In this document: positions 17,469 through 27,568 of the stretch, one piece after another
Layout of the letters: every line of letters begins with the position of its first letter
How positions within the stretch are numbered: the stretch's first letter is position 1
Source: Leptospira venezuelensis
Lineage (GTDB): Bacteria > Spirochaetota > Leptospiria > Leptospirales > Leptospiraceae
NCBI RefSeq assembly: GCF_002150035.1
Contig: NZ_NETS01000010.1
Span: 434,001-498,000 of the forward strand
DNA: 64,000 nt
Direction: 5' to 3'
Translations under genes and position numbers: made by a program
The notes under the pieces: generated by a model
Told to the model about the DNA's origin: nothing
What the model saw: the letters and a program-made list of their open reading frames with translations, nothing else
Databases searched by the model: none

Positions 17469-18479
17469 TTATAATCTATTTTCCAATTCGAAAGCTTCTG
17501 CCAAAAGTTCGTAAGAACGAACTCTGTCTTTAAAATCAAAAGTGATCGTAGAAACCACTACTTCATCAATCCCATATTCGGCAGTCAGATCTAAAATTCT
17601 TTTTTTAACTGTATCGGGAGTTCCCGCAATCATTCTTCCTCGATTATGCAATAGCCTGACTCTTTCCATATCCGAATACACATACGGTTTAATTTCTTCG
17701 TATGAAAGTATACCCTCGCTAATTCCTTTTTCAATATTTAAAAGTTGCCTATCCATTACAGCCTGTAGTTCTTCCGCCTTCTCTTTTGTATCCGCGCATA
17801 ATACGAATATGCCAACGCTTGCATGTGGAATTTTTAATGATTCTGAAGGTTGGAATCTTTCTTTGTAGGCCCGGATACTTGCATATCCTCCGGTAGGATT
17901 GATAAATTGAGCAAAAGATAGAGCCATTCCAAAATGAGCCGCTATCAAAGCACTTTCCCCGCTGGAAGTTAAGATCCAAAGTTCAGGACAAGTCTCTGCA
18001 ACGGGAATCGCCTTTACCTTTTCCTGAATGGAATCAGGTTCTGCATTGTCCGTCAAAAAATCCCTTAAATCCATCAATTGTTGGATAAAATCATTTTGGA
18101 CAAAACTGTTAGAAGGATTTAATATAGCAGCTGTTAGTCGATCCCCTCCTGGAGCCCTGCCAAGCCCAAGATCTATTCGTCCAGGAAACAAAGTCTCAAG
18201 CATCCTGAAATTTTCGGCCACCTTGAGAGAGCTATGATTCGGAAGCATGATGCCGCCGGAACCCATACGAATTCCTTTCGTTTCGCCAGCAAGATGAGAG
18301 ATCAAAACCTCAGGAGAAGATCCAGCTAGTCCCAAAATATTATGATGTTCTGAAACCCAATATCTGTGATAACCCAACCTATCAGTAAGTTTCGCAAGTT
18401 CGATCGTCTCTTGGACCGCTTGGGATGCGGTCCCACCTTTACGAATTGGAGACTGATCTAAAACACTTAATCGGATCAT
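17469..18479 (-). CDS. LLM-class flavin-dependent oxidoreductase
   Basis: Protein of about 336 residues of the luciferase-like monooxygenase class. It starts LSVLDQSPIRKGGTA, followed by LAKLTDRLGYHRYWVSEHHN, GSGGIMLPNHSSLKVAENF and FPGRIDLGLGRAPGGD, the features of the single-subunit FMN enzymes without a dedicated reductase. I start at ATG 18479, one base after the stop of the SDR gene upstream, which means translational coupling; the longer frame overlaps that gene and is unlikely. It probably oxidises or reduces a small carbonyl or aromatic substrate with FMN. A strong terminator follows. Confidence 0.9.
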   Translation of the reverse strand: MIRLSVLDQSPIRKGGTASQAVQETIELAKLTDRLGYHRYWVSEHHNILGLAGSSPEVLISHLAGETKGIRMGSGGIMLPNHSSLKVAENFRMLETLFPGRIDLGLGRAPGGDRLTAAILNPSNSFVQNDFIQQLMDLRDFLTDNAEPDSIQEKVKAIPVAETCPELWILTSSGESALIAAHFGMALSFAQFINPTGGYASIRAYKERFQPSESLKIPHASVGIFVLCADTKEKAEELQAVMDRQLLNIEKGISEGILSYEEIKPYVYSDMERVRLLHNRGRMIAGTPDTVKKRILDLTAEYGIDEVVVSTITFDFKDRVRSYELLAEAFELENRL

Positions 18480-18480
18480 A

Positions 18481-19275
18481 CTAGAATGCGGACTTAACCA
18501 CTCCTCCATCCACTCTAAGTGCAGCACCATTCGTTGCAGAGGAAAGTGGAGAAGAAAGATAAACAGCAAGATTTGCGACTTCTTCCACCGTTGCGAATCT
18601 TTGCAAAAGAGAAGTTGGTCTTGCATTTTTGAAAAATTCTTTTTCTACAGTTGTTGTGGACACGTTTTGTTGTTTTGCAAGATCTTCTAAAAATCCTTCT
18701 ACACCTTCTGAACGAGTGGGTCCGGGTAGAATAGAATTTACAGTCACATTAGTTCCTTTTGTGAGTTCTGCAATTCCCCTGCCTAAAGAGATCTGAGCAC
18801 TTTTTGTAACTCCATAATGGATCATTTCATTCGGGATCTGTATTCCCGACTCGCTTGAAATAAACAAGATCCTTCCCCAATTCTTTTTAAGCATAGAAGG
18901 TAAATATGCTTTAGAAAGTCTAACCCCACTCAGAACATTCACTTCGAAAAATCGGATCCAATCTTCATCTGGAATATCTATAAAATCTTTTGGTTCGAAA
19001 ATTCCAACATTATTCACAAGAATATCTACATTAGGAAACTTTGATGCAATTTTGTTTACTTCTTCTTTATTGGAAAAATCTGCTTCTACGCCGAGAAGAT
19101 TTGCGTTGGGTATTTTTTTCTGAATGGTAGAGATTGCTTCATCTACCCTGGCCTTGGTCCTTCCGTTTATAATGACCTGTGCCCCTTCTGCAGCAAGGCC
19201 TGTAGCGATTGCGAGTCCAATTCCTGCGGTTGATCCTGTAACTAATGCGATTTTATCTTTGAGTTGGGTATCCAT
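18481..19275 (-). CDS. Short-chain dehydrogenase/reductase
   Basis: SDR of 264 residues with the Rossmann motif GSTAGIGLAIA at the N-terminus, NNVGIF in the middle and the catalytic set Ser (ISSESG) and Tyr-x-x-x-Lys (HYGVTKS). The end reads SATNGAALRVDGG, as in classical SDRs. It would reduce a ketone or oxidise an alcohol with NAD(P); substrate unknown. It is co-transcribed with the LLM oxidoreductase directly downstream, so the two likely act on related substrates. The upstream gap of 174 bases to the divergent repair gene holds a perfect 11-base palindrome. Confidence 0.93.
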   Translation of the reverse strand: MDTQLKDKIALVTGSTAGIGLAIATGLAAEGAQVIINGRTKARVDEAISTIQKKIPNANLLGVEADFSNKEEVNKIASKFPNVDILVNNVGIFEPKDFIDIPDEDWIRFFEVNVLSGVRLSKAYLPSMLKKNWGRILFISSESGIQIPNEMIHYGVTKSAQISLGRGIAELTKGTNVTVNSILPGPTRSEGVEGFLEDLAKQQNVSTTTVEKEFFKNARPTSLLQRFATVEEVANLAVYLSSPLSSATNGAALRVDGGVVKSAF

Positions 19276-19343
19276 GTATTGTTTTCCATTACTTAGACGA
19301 ATCTAACGCGAGACTAGGCAAAAACGGTTTTCGCCTACGACTT

Positions 19344-19354
19344 GACCTTAGGTC
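19344..19354. promoter_or_regulatory. Palindrome and possible promoter between SDR and ogt
   Basis: GACCT-T-AGGTC is a perfect palindrome overlapping TTGACC, which has TAAATC 17 bases downstream and so could be a -35/-10 pair for the gene at 19450. An operator over a -35 box in a divergent gap suggests regulated transcription of ogt or the SDR gene. Confidence 0.35.
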
Positions 19355-19449
19355 GGCTTCTAATTAAATCTTAGAATTTAGAGTTAGATATTTTACAGCA
19401 ATTTTCGGGTTGTGCTAAATTCAAAAAATCTTTTATACTTAGGCAAGAA

Positions 19450-19957
19450 ATGATCCTCAGTAAAGAAATCGAATCCCCTTTAGGAATACTTCTCGCGGGT
19501 GCCGTAGAAGAAGGTATCTGCCTTTTGGAATTCGCCGAAAAAGAGCGGTTGGAGCTACAACTTACTCGGCTCAAAAAAGTTTTCGGCGAGGATATCCAAC
19601 CGGGAGAAAATAAGTTTTTCCATCAGTTAGAAGAAGAGCTTCAGGAATATTTCGAAGGCAAAAGAAAGAACTTCGATGTTCCTCTAGTAATCTTAGGCAC
19701 TGACTTCCAAAAGAAAGCTTGGGAAGCTCTACATTCAGTCCTGTATGGAAAGACAAATTCTTACGAGGCTCAGGCGATCCGGATTGGAGATAAAAACGCA
19801 GTCCGAGCAGTAGCAAAAGCAAATGGAGAAAATCGAATCGCAATCCTGATCCCATGCCATAGAATCGTAGGCAAAAGCGGAGATCTCACAGGATATGGTG
19901 GTGGTCTTTGGAGAAAAAAATTCCTGTTGGAGTTAGAGCAAAAATTTTCTGATTCCC

Positions 19958-19986
<29 letters not shown>
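19450..19986 (+). CDS. ogt: Methylated-DNA--protein-cysteine S-methyltransferase
   Basis: Suicide DNA repair protein of 178 residues that moves methyl groups from O6-methylguanine to its own Cys. An N-terminal ribonuclease-like domain (about 1-85) is followed by the DNA-binding C-terminal domain. That domain holds FQKKAWEALHSVLYGKT, the helix-turn-helix with VRAVAKANGENR, and the acceptor Cys 136 in IPCHRIVG. The final GYGGGLWRKKFLLELE is conserved in the family. Its 3' end overlaps the convergent dihydroorotase gene by 29 bases. No Ada-type regulatory domain is present. Confidence 0.95.
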
Positions 19987-21226
<1,240 letters not shown>

Positions 21227-21240
21227 TCGCCCAGTTTATC

Positions 21241-23397
21241 TCAGGCGCCTTTTTTTTCTATCGCATTCAAAAGTTTTGTAACTGCAGCAGAAGGTCCCTG
21301 CTCCTTACGAATTTGGATAGCAAGATCTCTGGCCTCATCTAAACGATTTGTGTGATAATACATATCCGCAAGATGTAAATTGTTTTGGGTATGACCCTCA
21401 GAAATAGATCTAAGCTCTTCAGACAAACGGATAGCCTCTTTGATATCTCCCGTTTTTTTAGCGCAATAAGAGAGGATAAAAAGCATTTCAGGATCTTTTA
21501 CAATCCCCATTTTCCTTAATTCTTGAGCAGCCATATACGCAGTCTGATAATCTTTGATCTTCAGCCCAAGTTTTAAAATCAACTTAGAACGAACTGGATG
21601 GGAATCCTGGCTTCCCTGTAGATCAGAAAGAAATTTTCTTAATTCTGAAACTGAACTAGTCCCTTTAATTCGATCTGAAATTTCTTTCCAAGAAGAAATT
21701 CCTTCACTCGATCCGGAAGCAACACCCGTCCGACTAAAAGGAGAATATTCTGAACCTTCTTCCGTTCGGACAGATTGGATCATTCTATTAAATTGATCCG
21801 CTAAACTTCCGATCTCATCCCAAGCTTCCGGATGTAATTCTCTCTGTAGATCTCCCTCGGTCGCAAGCTCCAATGCAGAGTATAACCTATCCAAAGGATG
21901 AATTACGAAGAAGGAGAAAAATGAATTAATCGCTATTGAAAAAAGAAGAATACAAACTAAAAACGCAAGCACAGGTTTTTTTAAAAGTCCTGTCTCAAAT
22001 GCTAAAAATTCCTGATAAGGGATTCCTATCTCCTTCATCTGGGTTTTACCCGGAGATTTTTGGATTATAGAATAATAATATTCTCCCATCGCAAGCCCAG
22101 GAATCCTTCTGAAATGAGGCTCTCCTTCAGGAACAAGTTCCCTCATTTGATCCAAAGTAAAACCTCGTAATGCTTCCCCTTCTGCAGAAGAGTTTTTTAC
22201 AGAACCGGAAAGTATCTTTAAGAATAAGGAGAGTTTTTCGTCTTTAACTTCAGGAGAGATCTGCTCTAAAATACCTTCTCGCATGTCCTTAGGTGGAAGA
22301 TTGCGTATCTTTTTACGTATTTTTTCCAATCCCTTAGAGAAGTTTATTAGATTTTCAGAATACTTTTCAGTACCTTTTAATGACTCTGCGACCTTTGCAT
22401 AAGAAGGAAATTCCTTGTTCAAAGCAGAAGGATTATTCCAAATAAAAGAAAGGATCAAATCTCTTTTAGATTCTGCAAAAAAGGAAGTCTCTAATCCTCC
22501 GGATGTCGTTAGAACAAATCCTTCATTGTCTTGCACGGAAAGTAAATAAGAATCAGGAGAAAGATCCTGAGCCTTCAATTTTTCCTTAACTGTTTCGTTA
22601 AAAGATTCCAATCCAGGCTGCAAGAATAACCAACTACTTCCTTGAAAAACGAATAATATTAATAATATGATCCCGAGCAGAATGGGAGATCTAAGACTGA
22701 AAGCTTCTCCAGAGGCTCTTAGATGGATTAGCCATGCAAGAAATAACGCAGTTAGAAAAATAGGATTCCAAAAGGAAAGTCCGATGGCTCTGTCTATTGG
22801 ATAAGCGATCTCCTTTAGATGGAAAAGTATTGTTGTTCCAAGAAGAAGCAGAAAAGGCACCCAAAGAGAAAGAGCCATTAGCTGAACATCGGATCTATGA
22901 GCCTGGAAACCTCTCCAAACTCCGAATAATAATATTACACAAACATAAAGGATGCCAAACCAAAAGATCACTCTTTCGTCGGCTCTATGAATTACATCGT
23001 AAACTCCTCCACCAAAATCATAAACCGGTTTTGCAAATATAGTTCCTACAATATGAAGGACCAATATACTTAGAGCCAGAAAATATCCAGCGCCCAATAA
23101 AATCCTTCCAGTCTTTTCGGATGCCTGAGAGTTCAGCAGAAAAAAGTATAAACATAGATGGGCGCAAAGTAAAAACGCTGAGGGCAAAGAAAGCCATCTA
23201 TGCAAAAAAGAAAGAGGATGGAAAAAAGATGTCCCGAGCAAAAAGGAAAGCTCGAGTAACGAGCAGTATAAGAATACCCAGCCTAAATGTAAGGTTGTTT
23301 CATATTTTTCCTTTCTAATTAGAAGAAAAAAAGCGCAGAGCCCGGAAAGAAGAAATCCAGTAAGATAACTGACGCTGGAAAAAGTTAAAACAGCCAT
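21241..23397 (-). CDS. Multi-pass membrane protein with HAMP domain and helical-repeat C-terminus
   Basis: Protein of 718 residues. The N-terminal 230 residues hold seven or more hydrophobic segments, like a 7TM sensor region. One more segment near 240-260 is followed by an extracytoplasmic domain of about 210 residues, then a last membrane segment (LAFLVCILLFSIAINSFFSF). It leads into a HAMP linker (FFVIHPLDRLYSALELATEG, then DEIGSLADQFNRM). The C-terminal 150 residues are TPR-like helices (RLSEELRSI, LADMYYHTNRLDEARDLA). No kinase, cyclase or methyl-accepting output domain follows HAMP, so the signal may pass to a partner bound by the repeats. It is in one transcription unit with pyrC and the 194-residue gene upstream. 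Confidence 0.8.
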   Translation of the reverse strand: MAVLTFSSVSYLTGFLLSGLCAFFLLIRKEKYETTLHLGWVFLYCSLLELSFLLGTSFFHPLSFLHRWLSLPSAFLLCAHLCLYFFLLNSQASEKTGRILLGAGYFLALSILVLHIVGTIFAKPVYDFGGGVYDVIHRADERVIFWFGILYVCVILLFGVWRGFQAHRSDVQLMALSLWVPFLLLLGTTILFHLKEIAYPIDRAIGLSFWNPIFLTALFLAWLIHLRASGEAFSLRSPILLGIILLILFVFQGSSWLFLQPGLESFNETVKEKLKAQDLSPDSYLLSVQDNEGFVLTTSGGLETSFFAESKRDLILSFIWNNPSALNKEFPSYAKVAESLKGTEKYSENLINFSKGLEKIRKKIRNLPPKDMREGILEQISPEVKDEKLSLFLKILSGSVKNSSAEGEALRGFTLDQMRELVPEGEPHFRRIPGLAMGEYYYSIIQKSPGKTQMKEIGIPYQEFLAFETGLLKKPVLAFLVCILLFSIAINSFFSFFVIHPLDRLYSALELATEGDLQRELHPEAWDEIGSLADQFNRMIQSVRTEEGSEYSPFSRTGVASGSSEGISSWKEISDRIKGTSSVSELRKFLSDLQGSQDSHPVRSKLILKLGLKIKDYQTAYMAAQELRKMGIVKDPEMLFILSYCAKKTGDIKEAIRLSEELRSISEGHTQNNLHLADMYYHTNRLDEARDLAIQIRKEQGPSAAVTKLLNAIEKKGA

Positions 23398-23411
23398 GAT
23401 AGGTCAAAGCA

Positions 23412-23996
23412 TCATTTCACACAGATAACTGCGAATTTGTTTGTGCTGGAACTAGGAGAAAAATCTCCGCTGCTTAAGTTTACGGTCATATAATCCCCTT
23501 TGTCTCCAGCGGCACTTGTAGACCAAAACAATCCGATCGTTTTAATCTTTTTATCAGCTCGTTTGGAGAATGTCTTAAGCTCTTCTTTGTCAGGAAGTCT
23601 CTTTCTTCTGGACGAACAATAACGAACGGCGTCTTCCCAGGCGACAGGAGATCCCGCTTCTTCATCCCAACCATGTTTTCCATAAACAGGAGTTTTATCC
23701 AAATATTCCTGAACGATAAAATATCCGAAAAAAACGATCAATGCAACAGCAAGAAATCCTATTACTTTTACAAGAGTGCCTGAATTTCCCCCAGCTTGAG
23801 GAGCCTTCATCGGAAGTTCTTTCATCGTTTCTGAAATTTTAGTAGCTACAGTATGTTGTTGCTGGCGATTCGGACGACTATGTTCCGGTCTTTTTTTCTG
23901 CTGATGGCCGCGGTTTCCTCCGCCTGGATGTTTGTGGGAAGATTCTTGTTTTTTATTCCCGGAGGTTTTGCGAGGAGGCTTACGACGGTTCGCCAT
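23412..23996 (-). CDS. Single-pass membrane protein with Lcl/DUF1566-like C-terminal domain
   Basis: Protein of 194 residues. Residues 1-70 are very basic and Gln/His/Pro-rich (NKKQESSHKHPGGG) and likely disordered in the cytoplasm. A membrane helix covers about 77-95 (VIGFLAVALIVFFGYFIV). The C-terminal periplasmic part (GSPVAWEDAVRYCSSRRKRLPDKEEL, then GLFWSTSA and FAVICVK) resembles the Lcl C-terminal/DUF1566 sugar- or surface-binding type domain, with two Cys that could pair. First gene of the run leading to the HAMP protein and pyrC. Function unknown. Confidence 0.75.
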   Translation of the reverse strand: MANRRKPPRKTSGNKKQESSHKHPGGGNRGHQQKKRPEHSRPNRQQQHTVATKISETMKELPMKAPQAGGNSGTLVKVIGFLAVALIVFFGYFIVQEYLDKTPVYGKHGWDEEAGSPVAWEDAVRYCSSRRKRLPDKEELKTFSKRADKKIKTIGLFWSTSAAGDKGDYMTVNLSSGDFSPSSSTNKFAVICVK

Positions 23997-24199
23997 AAAG
24001 TGGATTATCCTTTCAGTCGATGGATTTGGACCAATTTATTCTAAAAGGTCCTAAACGAATTTTAAAATCGTCCGTAAAAGAATCTCTACCAAGACTAGCT
24101 CATTTAGTAAAGAAAAAACCGCCAGGCCGAAAGGAAAGCCTCTATCCATACTTAAAAAAGGTCGAATGTTTCCAGTATAGCCGAAAGGATTGTCCCAGA

Positions 24200-25489
24200 A
24201 TGCAGACGATTCGAATCGGATTAATTGGCGCAGGAACAGTCGGCTCAGGAGTTCTTAAAATTCTTTCGGAAGAATCCGCAAGATTTGAAAAAGAATACGG
24301 TATCTCCCTTAATGTACATACGATTTGTACCCGAACTCCCTCTAAAATCGCCCCTATTTCGAAATTATTTTCCAAAGTAAAAATAACAGACGATTACAAA
24401 CAAGTGGTGGGTAACCCCGAAATCGATTTGATCATCGAACTTGTAGGAGGTACAACAATCTCCGAAGAGATCGTACTTGGTGCCTTACAATCCAAACAAA
24501 CTGTAATCACAGCTAATAAGGCTCTTCTTTCTGAAAAAGGAGAGATTATTTATAGAACTGCAGAAGAGAACCAAACAGAAATTGGATTCGAAGCTTCTGT
24601 CGGTGGTTCTATTCCTATCATCCGAGCAATACGAAATTGTTTGGCAGGAGATAAGATACTTGGACTTTACGGGATCTTAAACGGAACCACTAACTTCATT
24701 CTTTCCAAAATGGAAACAGAAGGTTTAGATTATAAAGAAGCTCTAAAACTCGCTCAGGAAAAGGGATTTGCAGAAGCGGATCCAAGCTTCGATGTAGAAG
24801 GTATAGATACCGCGCACAAAATCAGTATATTAGGCTCCCTGGCTTTTGGGGAGAAGATACCATTACAAAATATCGTGGTCGAAGGTATAACAAAGATTAC
24901 GCGACTAGACATAGCATTCGCTTCTGACCTCGGTTATAGGATCAAGTTACTCGGCCTTGTAAGAAAATTGGACGGCAAGGTAGAAGCCAGGGTCCAACCA
25001 GTAATGATCCCTAAACATCACGCGTTCGCAAGTGTGATGAATGAGACAAACGCAGTATATTACAAGACTGCATTTGCAGGCCCAGGATTGATCGTAGGAA
25101 AAGGAGCTGGTGCTTTGCCTACCGCTTCCGCAGTGATTTCAGACTTGATTTATTACAGCTCAAGACGGGGCAAAAATCTTCCGATGGAGAAAAACAGATT
25201 CCCAAAAGCCTCCATATCAGAAGCGAACCAAACAGAAGCTAGATATTATCTTAGATTTAATACCTTGGACCAACCAGGGGTCTTAGCGGAAATTGCAAAA
25301 GATTTGGGAACAAACGGAGTATCTATTTCTTCTGTTCGCCAAAACGAATCTGAAAAGGAACCTGCAGAAGTAGTCGTGGTCACACATCCATGTGTGGAAG
25401 CTTCGATTTCTGCGTCTTTAGGAAGGATAGATGCCTCCGAAGTGGTATTAGAACCCTCGGTAGCAATCCGCTTAGAAGACAAATTGTAA
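24200..25489 (+). CDS. hom: Homoserine dehydrogenase
   Basis: Enzyme of about 430 residues reducing aspartate semialdehyde to homoserine for Thr and Met synthesis. The N-terminal NAD(P) motif is IGLIGAGTVGSGVLKIL. Next come LVGGTTISEE, TANKALLS, GFEASVGGSIPIIRA, the catalytic region GILNGTTNFIL, GFAEADPSFDVEGIDTAHK and GAGALPTASAVISD. A C-terminal ACT domain (about 345-430, LDQPGVLAEIAKDLGTNGVS) suggests feedback by Thr. I start at ATG 24200, ten bases after AAAGGA; a longer frame from 24020 gives an atypical basic leader. It heads a plus-strand run with two small genes that follow closely. Confidence 0.95.
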   Translation: MQTIRIGLIGAGTVGSGVLKILSEESARFEKEYGISLNVHTICTRTPSKIAPISKLFSKVKITDDYKQVVGNPEIDLIIELVGGTTISEEIVLGALQSKQTVITANKALLSEKGEIIYRTAEENQTEIGFEASVGGSIPIIRAIRNCLAGDKILGLYGILNGTTNFILSKMETEGLDYKEALKLAQEKGFAEADPSFDVEGIDTAHKISILGSLAFGEKIPLQNIVVEGITKITRLDIAFASDLGYRIKLLGLVRKLDGKVEARVQPVMIPKHHAFASVMNETNAVYYKTAFAGPGLIVGKGAGALPTASAVISDLIYYSSRRGKNLPMEKNRFPKASISEANQTEARYYLRFNTLDQPGVLAEIAKDLGTNGVSISSVRQNESEKEPAEVVVVTHPCVEASISASLGRIDASEVVLEPSVAIRLEDKL

Positions 25490-25493
25490 AAGT

Positions 25494-25823
25494 ATGAACG
25501 AATTTCCCTGCACATTATCCTTACATGAAGGATTCGGGGATTCACATTTGGATTTATTTTTGGATATTGACGGAATTTCTCGTCTAATCACCTTCGGAAC
25601 AGTCGCTTCTTTTTGGGAATTGCTCCAAAGTGGATCGAAAATAACTTTTCAGAGAAAGAATGATCACAGAAGGATCTATCTGGACTTAGAAGGCGAAATC
25701 GAAGAGAAAGGACGACTTAGGATACTTTACCGTGGATCCGCCAAAACGGATTCCAAACCGGAAGAAGTCTCCGGATGGACGGAATTGACAGCCACCATCA
25801 AAGATGGAACATTGATGCTTTAA
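25494..25823 (+). CDS. Conserved-type hypothetical protein (109 aa)
   Basis: Protein of 109 residues starting four bases after the hom stop, so translated from the same mRNA. It is soluble with mixed beta character: FPCTLSLHEGFGDSHLDLFL, ISRLITFGTVASFWELL, ITFQRKNDHRRIYLDLEGEI and a Trp-containing C-terminus. No known motif is recognised. Its place between a biosynthetic gene and a STAS regulator gives no clear function. The codon pattern matches its neighbours and there is no competing frame. Confidence 0.75.
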   Translation: MNEFPCTLSLHEGFGDSHLDLFLDIDGISRLITFGTVASFWELLQSGSKITFQRKNDHRRIYLDLEGEIEEKGRLRILYRGSAKTDSKPEEVSGWTELTATIKDGTLML

Positions 25824-25839
25824 CGCGGATCGGGACAAA

Positions 25840-26211
25840 ATGGCAAAAACGGAATTCGAAGGCCTTTACATAGAAACTAAAAGAGACTCTGTCGGAGACA
25901 AAGAAGTTTTAGTCGTCATTATGAATGGAAAAGTGACGAACTCGAATGCTTTCGAAATTTCCAGAAAGATCAATTTCGTTTTCGACGAAGGGATCTACGA
26001 GATCATCTTAGACCTTTCTTCTTTGGAATATATCAATAGTGTTGGGGTTGCAACCCTTTTAACTCTGATCAAAACTGTAGACCAGCATAACGGCAAGATC
26101 GTGATCGGAGGATTAAATCACTTCTTAGAGAATGTGATCCGATTGATGGAATTACCTAAAAAGGTAGCGATCTATCATACTCTGGACGAGGCTAAAGCGG
26201 TCTTTAAATAA
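25840..26211 (+). CDS. STAS-domain protein (anti-sigma factor antagonist type)
   Basis: Protein of 123 residues made of one STAS domain. The core has IILDLSSLEYINSVGVATLL, with the conserved phosphorylatable Ser in the YINSVGV loop, then GKIVIGGLNHFLENVIRLMEL. Such proteins switch a partner anti-sigma kinase or phosphatase pathway by Ser phosphorylation. It is the last gene of the hom run, 16 bases after the 109-residue gene. No RsbW-like kinase is encoded in this window, so its partner must lie elsewhere. Confidence 0.92.
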   Translation: MAKTEFEGLYIETKRDSVGDKEVLVVIMNGKVTNSNAFEISRKINFVFDEGIYEIILDLSSLEYINSVGVATLLTLIKTVDQHNGKIVIGGLNHFLENVIRLMELPKKVAIYHTLDEAKAVFK

Positions 26212-26266
26212 TCATATAGTCCGTCCCAAGATATAGACTTTCGGTCAATACCAAGTTGCGGACTTA

Positions 26267-26296
26267 AAGAGCCTGGACCTTTGGGGACTGGCTCTT
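26267..26296. terminator. Hairpin between STAS gene and coaB (convergent)
   Basis: AAGAGCC and GGCTCTT form a 7-bp stem with a 16-base loop that could fold further. It overlaps the coaB stop codon and lies between convergent genes, so it may terminate the plus-strand run. Confidence 0.45.
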
Positions 26297-26987
26297 ATCT
26301 AACACTTTCTTGTTTAGAAAGAATATCCAAATATTCTAAAATACCTTTGGCAATGGTCTCTTTTGAAGCGGGACCGATTTCTTTTTTAGAACCTTCTTTT
26401 CCGAAAATAATCACACTTGTATCCAAGTCCCCAAAACCTTTGGAATCCTTGCCAACGTAATTTCCCACTATAAAATCCAGGTTTTTCTTGCTAAGTTTGC
26501 CTAAAGCGTTTTGGTCTAGAAGATCCGTTTCTGCGGAAAAGCCGATCCTTAGTATATTCTTCAGGTCTTGAGCCTGGATTTTTTCTTGAACTGAAACAAG
26601 AATATCCGGATTTTTAATCAGCTCCAGGGCCAAGGTATCGCTCCCTTCTTCTTTTTTGATCTTAGATTCATTTGCATTTTTAGGACGAAAGTCCGCTGGA
26701 GCAGCGGCCATAATAAGAATGGAAGAAGACGTAACTTCATTCAGAATCGCGTCTTTCATTTCCAGAGTGGTTTCTACCTTAACAACTCTTGCGCCTTTCG
26801 GTTCTGAATATTTTGGTTCAGTCAATCCTCGGATATAAACGACTTCCTTAACCAAATGAGCCGCTTCTTCGGCCAAACAATATCCCATTTTTCCCGAAGA
26901 GGCATTTGAAATAAAACGTACTGGATCGATCCACTCCCTGGTGGGTCCTGAACTGATTATAATTTTTGAATATTTAGCCAAGATCAA
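26295..26987 (-). CDS. coaB: Phosphopantothenate--cysteine ligase (CoaB)
   Basis: Stand-alone CoaB domain of 230 residues: IIISSGPTREWIDPVRFISNASSGKMGY at the N-terminus, MAAAPADFRP in the middle, then GFSAETD and a late FIVGNYVGKDSKGFGDLD. It joins Cys to phosphopantothenate with CTP or ATP on the way to CoA. The start is TTG 26987, five bases after the coaC stop, with an upstream in-frame stop; no ATG is available in this frame. Most bacteria fuse CoaC and CoaB in one protein, but here the two halves are separate coupled genes. Confidence 0.93.
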   Translation of the reverse strand: MILAKYSKIIISSGPTREWIDPVRFISNASSGKMGYCLAEEAAHLVKEVVYIRGLTEPKYSEPKGARVVKVETTLEMKDAILNEVTSSSILIMAAAPADFRPKNANESKIKKEEGSDTLALELIKNPDILVSVQEKIQAQDLKNILRIGFSAETDLLDQNALGKLSKKNLDFIVGNYVGKDSKGFGDLDTSVIIFGKEGSKKEIGPASKETIAKGILEYLDILSKQESVR

Positions 26988-26992
26988 ACATC

Positions 26993-27532
26993 TTATTTAG
27001 AAGTTTTCAGATACAATTCCAGGATCTTCTTTTGCATTACTGGAACATCAGCAAGTTTGCCATAACCTTCGTCACCGCAGACAACAACTCCTTCCTGAGG
27101 ATCCATGATAATCACACCGTCTTCTTTCAGACGTGCCAGATTTCTTTGTGTAGCTGGATGAGTGAACATATTCGGGTTCATTGCAGGAGCAACCAACACT
27201 GGACACTTCGCCGCAAGATAAGTAGAAGTTACAAGATCGTCTGCAATTCCGTTCGCCATTTTTGCGATAATATTTGCAGTAGCGGGAACCACCGCGATCA
27301 CAGCCGCACGATTCCTTGCGTCAATATGAGCCATTCCCTGCTCGTATTCATCTACCTGGACTTTTTTACCTGTAAGAGCCTCGAATGTGATAGGACCAAT
27401 AAACTTGGTCGCATTCTGAGTCATGATGACGGAAACAGGATAACCTTCCTTGGTAAGATTACGCACCAGTTCGCAAGCCCTAAAAGCTGCGATACTTCCG
27501 CTGACTGCGATCAGAATATCCTTTTTGTCCAT
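26993..27532 (-). CDS. coaC: Phosphopantothenoylcysteine decarboxylase (CoaC)
   Basis: Flavoprotein domain of 179 residues, the CoaC half of the usual CoaBC. Motifs: IAVSGSIAAFRACELVRNL, the catalytic His in MAHIDARN, ATANIIAKMANGIADDL, and the region APAMNPNMF followed by GVVVCGDEGYGKLAD with the active Cys. It decarboxylates phosphopantothenoylcysteine to phosphopantetheine with FMN. Translation is likely coupled to coaB five bases on. The CorC gene lies 36 bases upstream in the same direction. Confidence 0.93.
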   Translation of the reverse strand: MDKKDILIAVSGSIAAFRACELVRNLTKEGYPVSVIMTQNATKFIGPITFEALTGKKVQVDEYEQGMAHIDARNRAAVIAVVPATANIIAKMANGIADDLVTSTYLAAKCPVLVAPAMNPNMFTHPATQRNLARLKEDGVIIMDPQEGVVVCGDEGYGKLADVPVMQKKILELYLKTSK

Positions 27533-27568
27533 AGTACAGATCCAAAACCGATCGATTAGTTTTACAAC

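Noticed and set aside
23853..24044. A 63-codon plus-strand ORF upstream of hom
   Set aside because: It lies opposite the start of the 194-residue membrane gene and shows no ribosome site or motif.
24020..24199. N-terminal extension of homoserine dehydrogenase
   Set aside because: The 60 residues before ATG 24200 are basic and unlike the family; ATG 24200 has a good ribosome site.
27032..27559. A 175-codon plus-strand ORF opposite coaC
   Set aside because: coaC on the other strand has full family motifs; the plus-strand frame has none and its composition is unusual.
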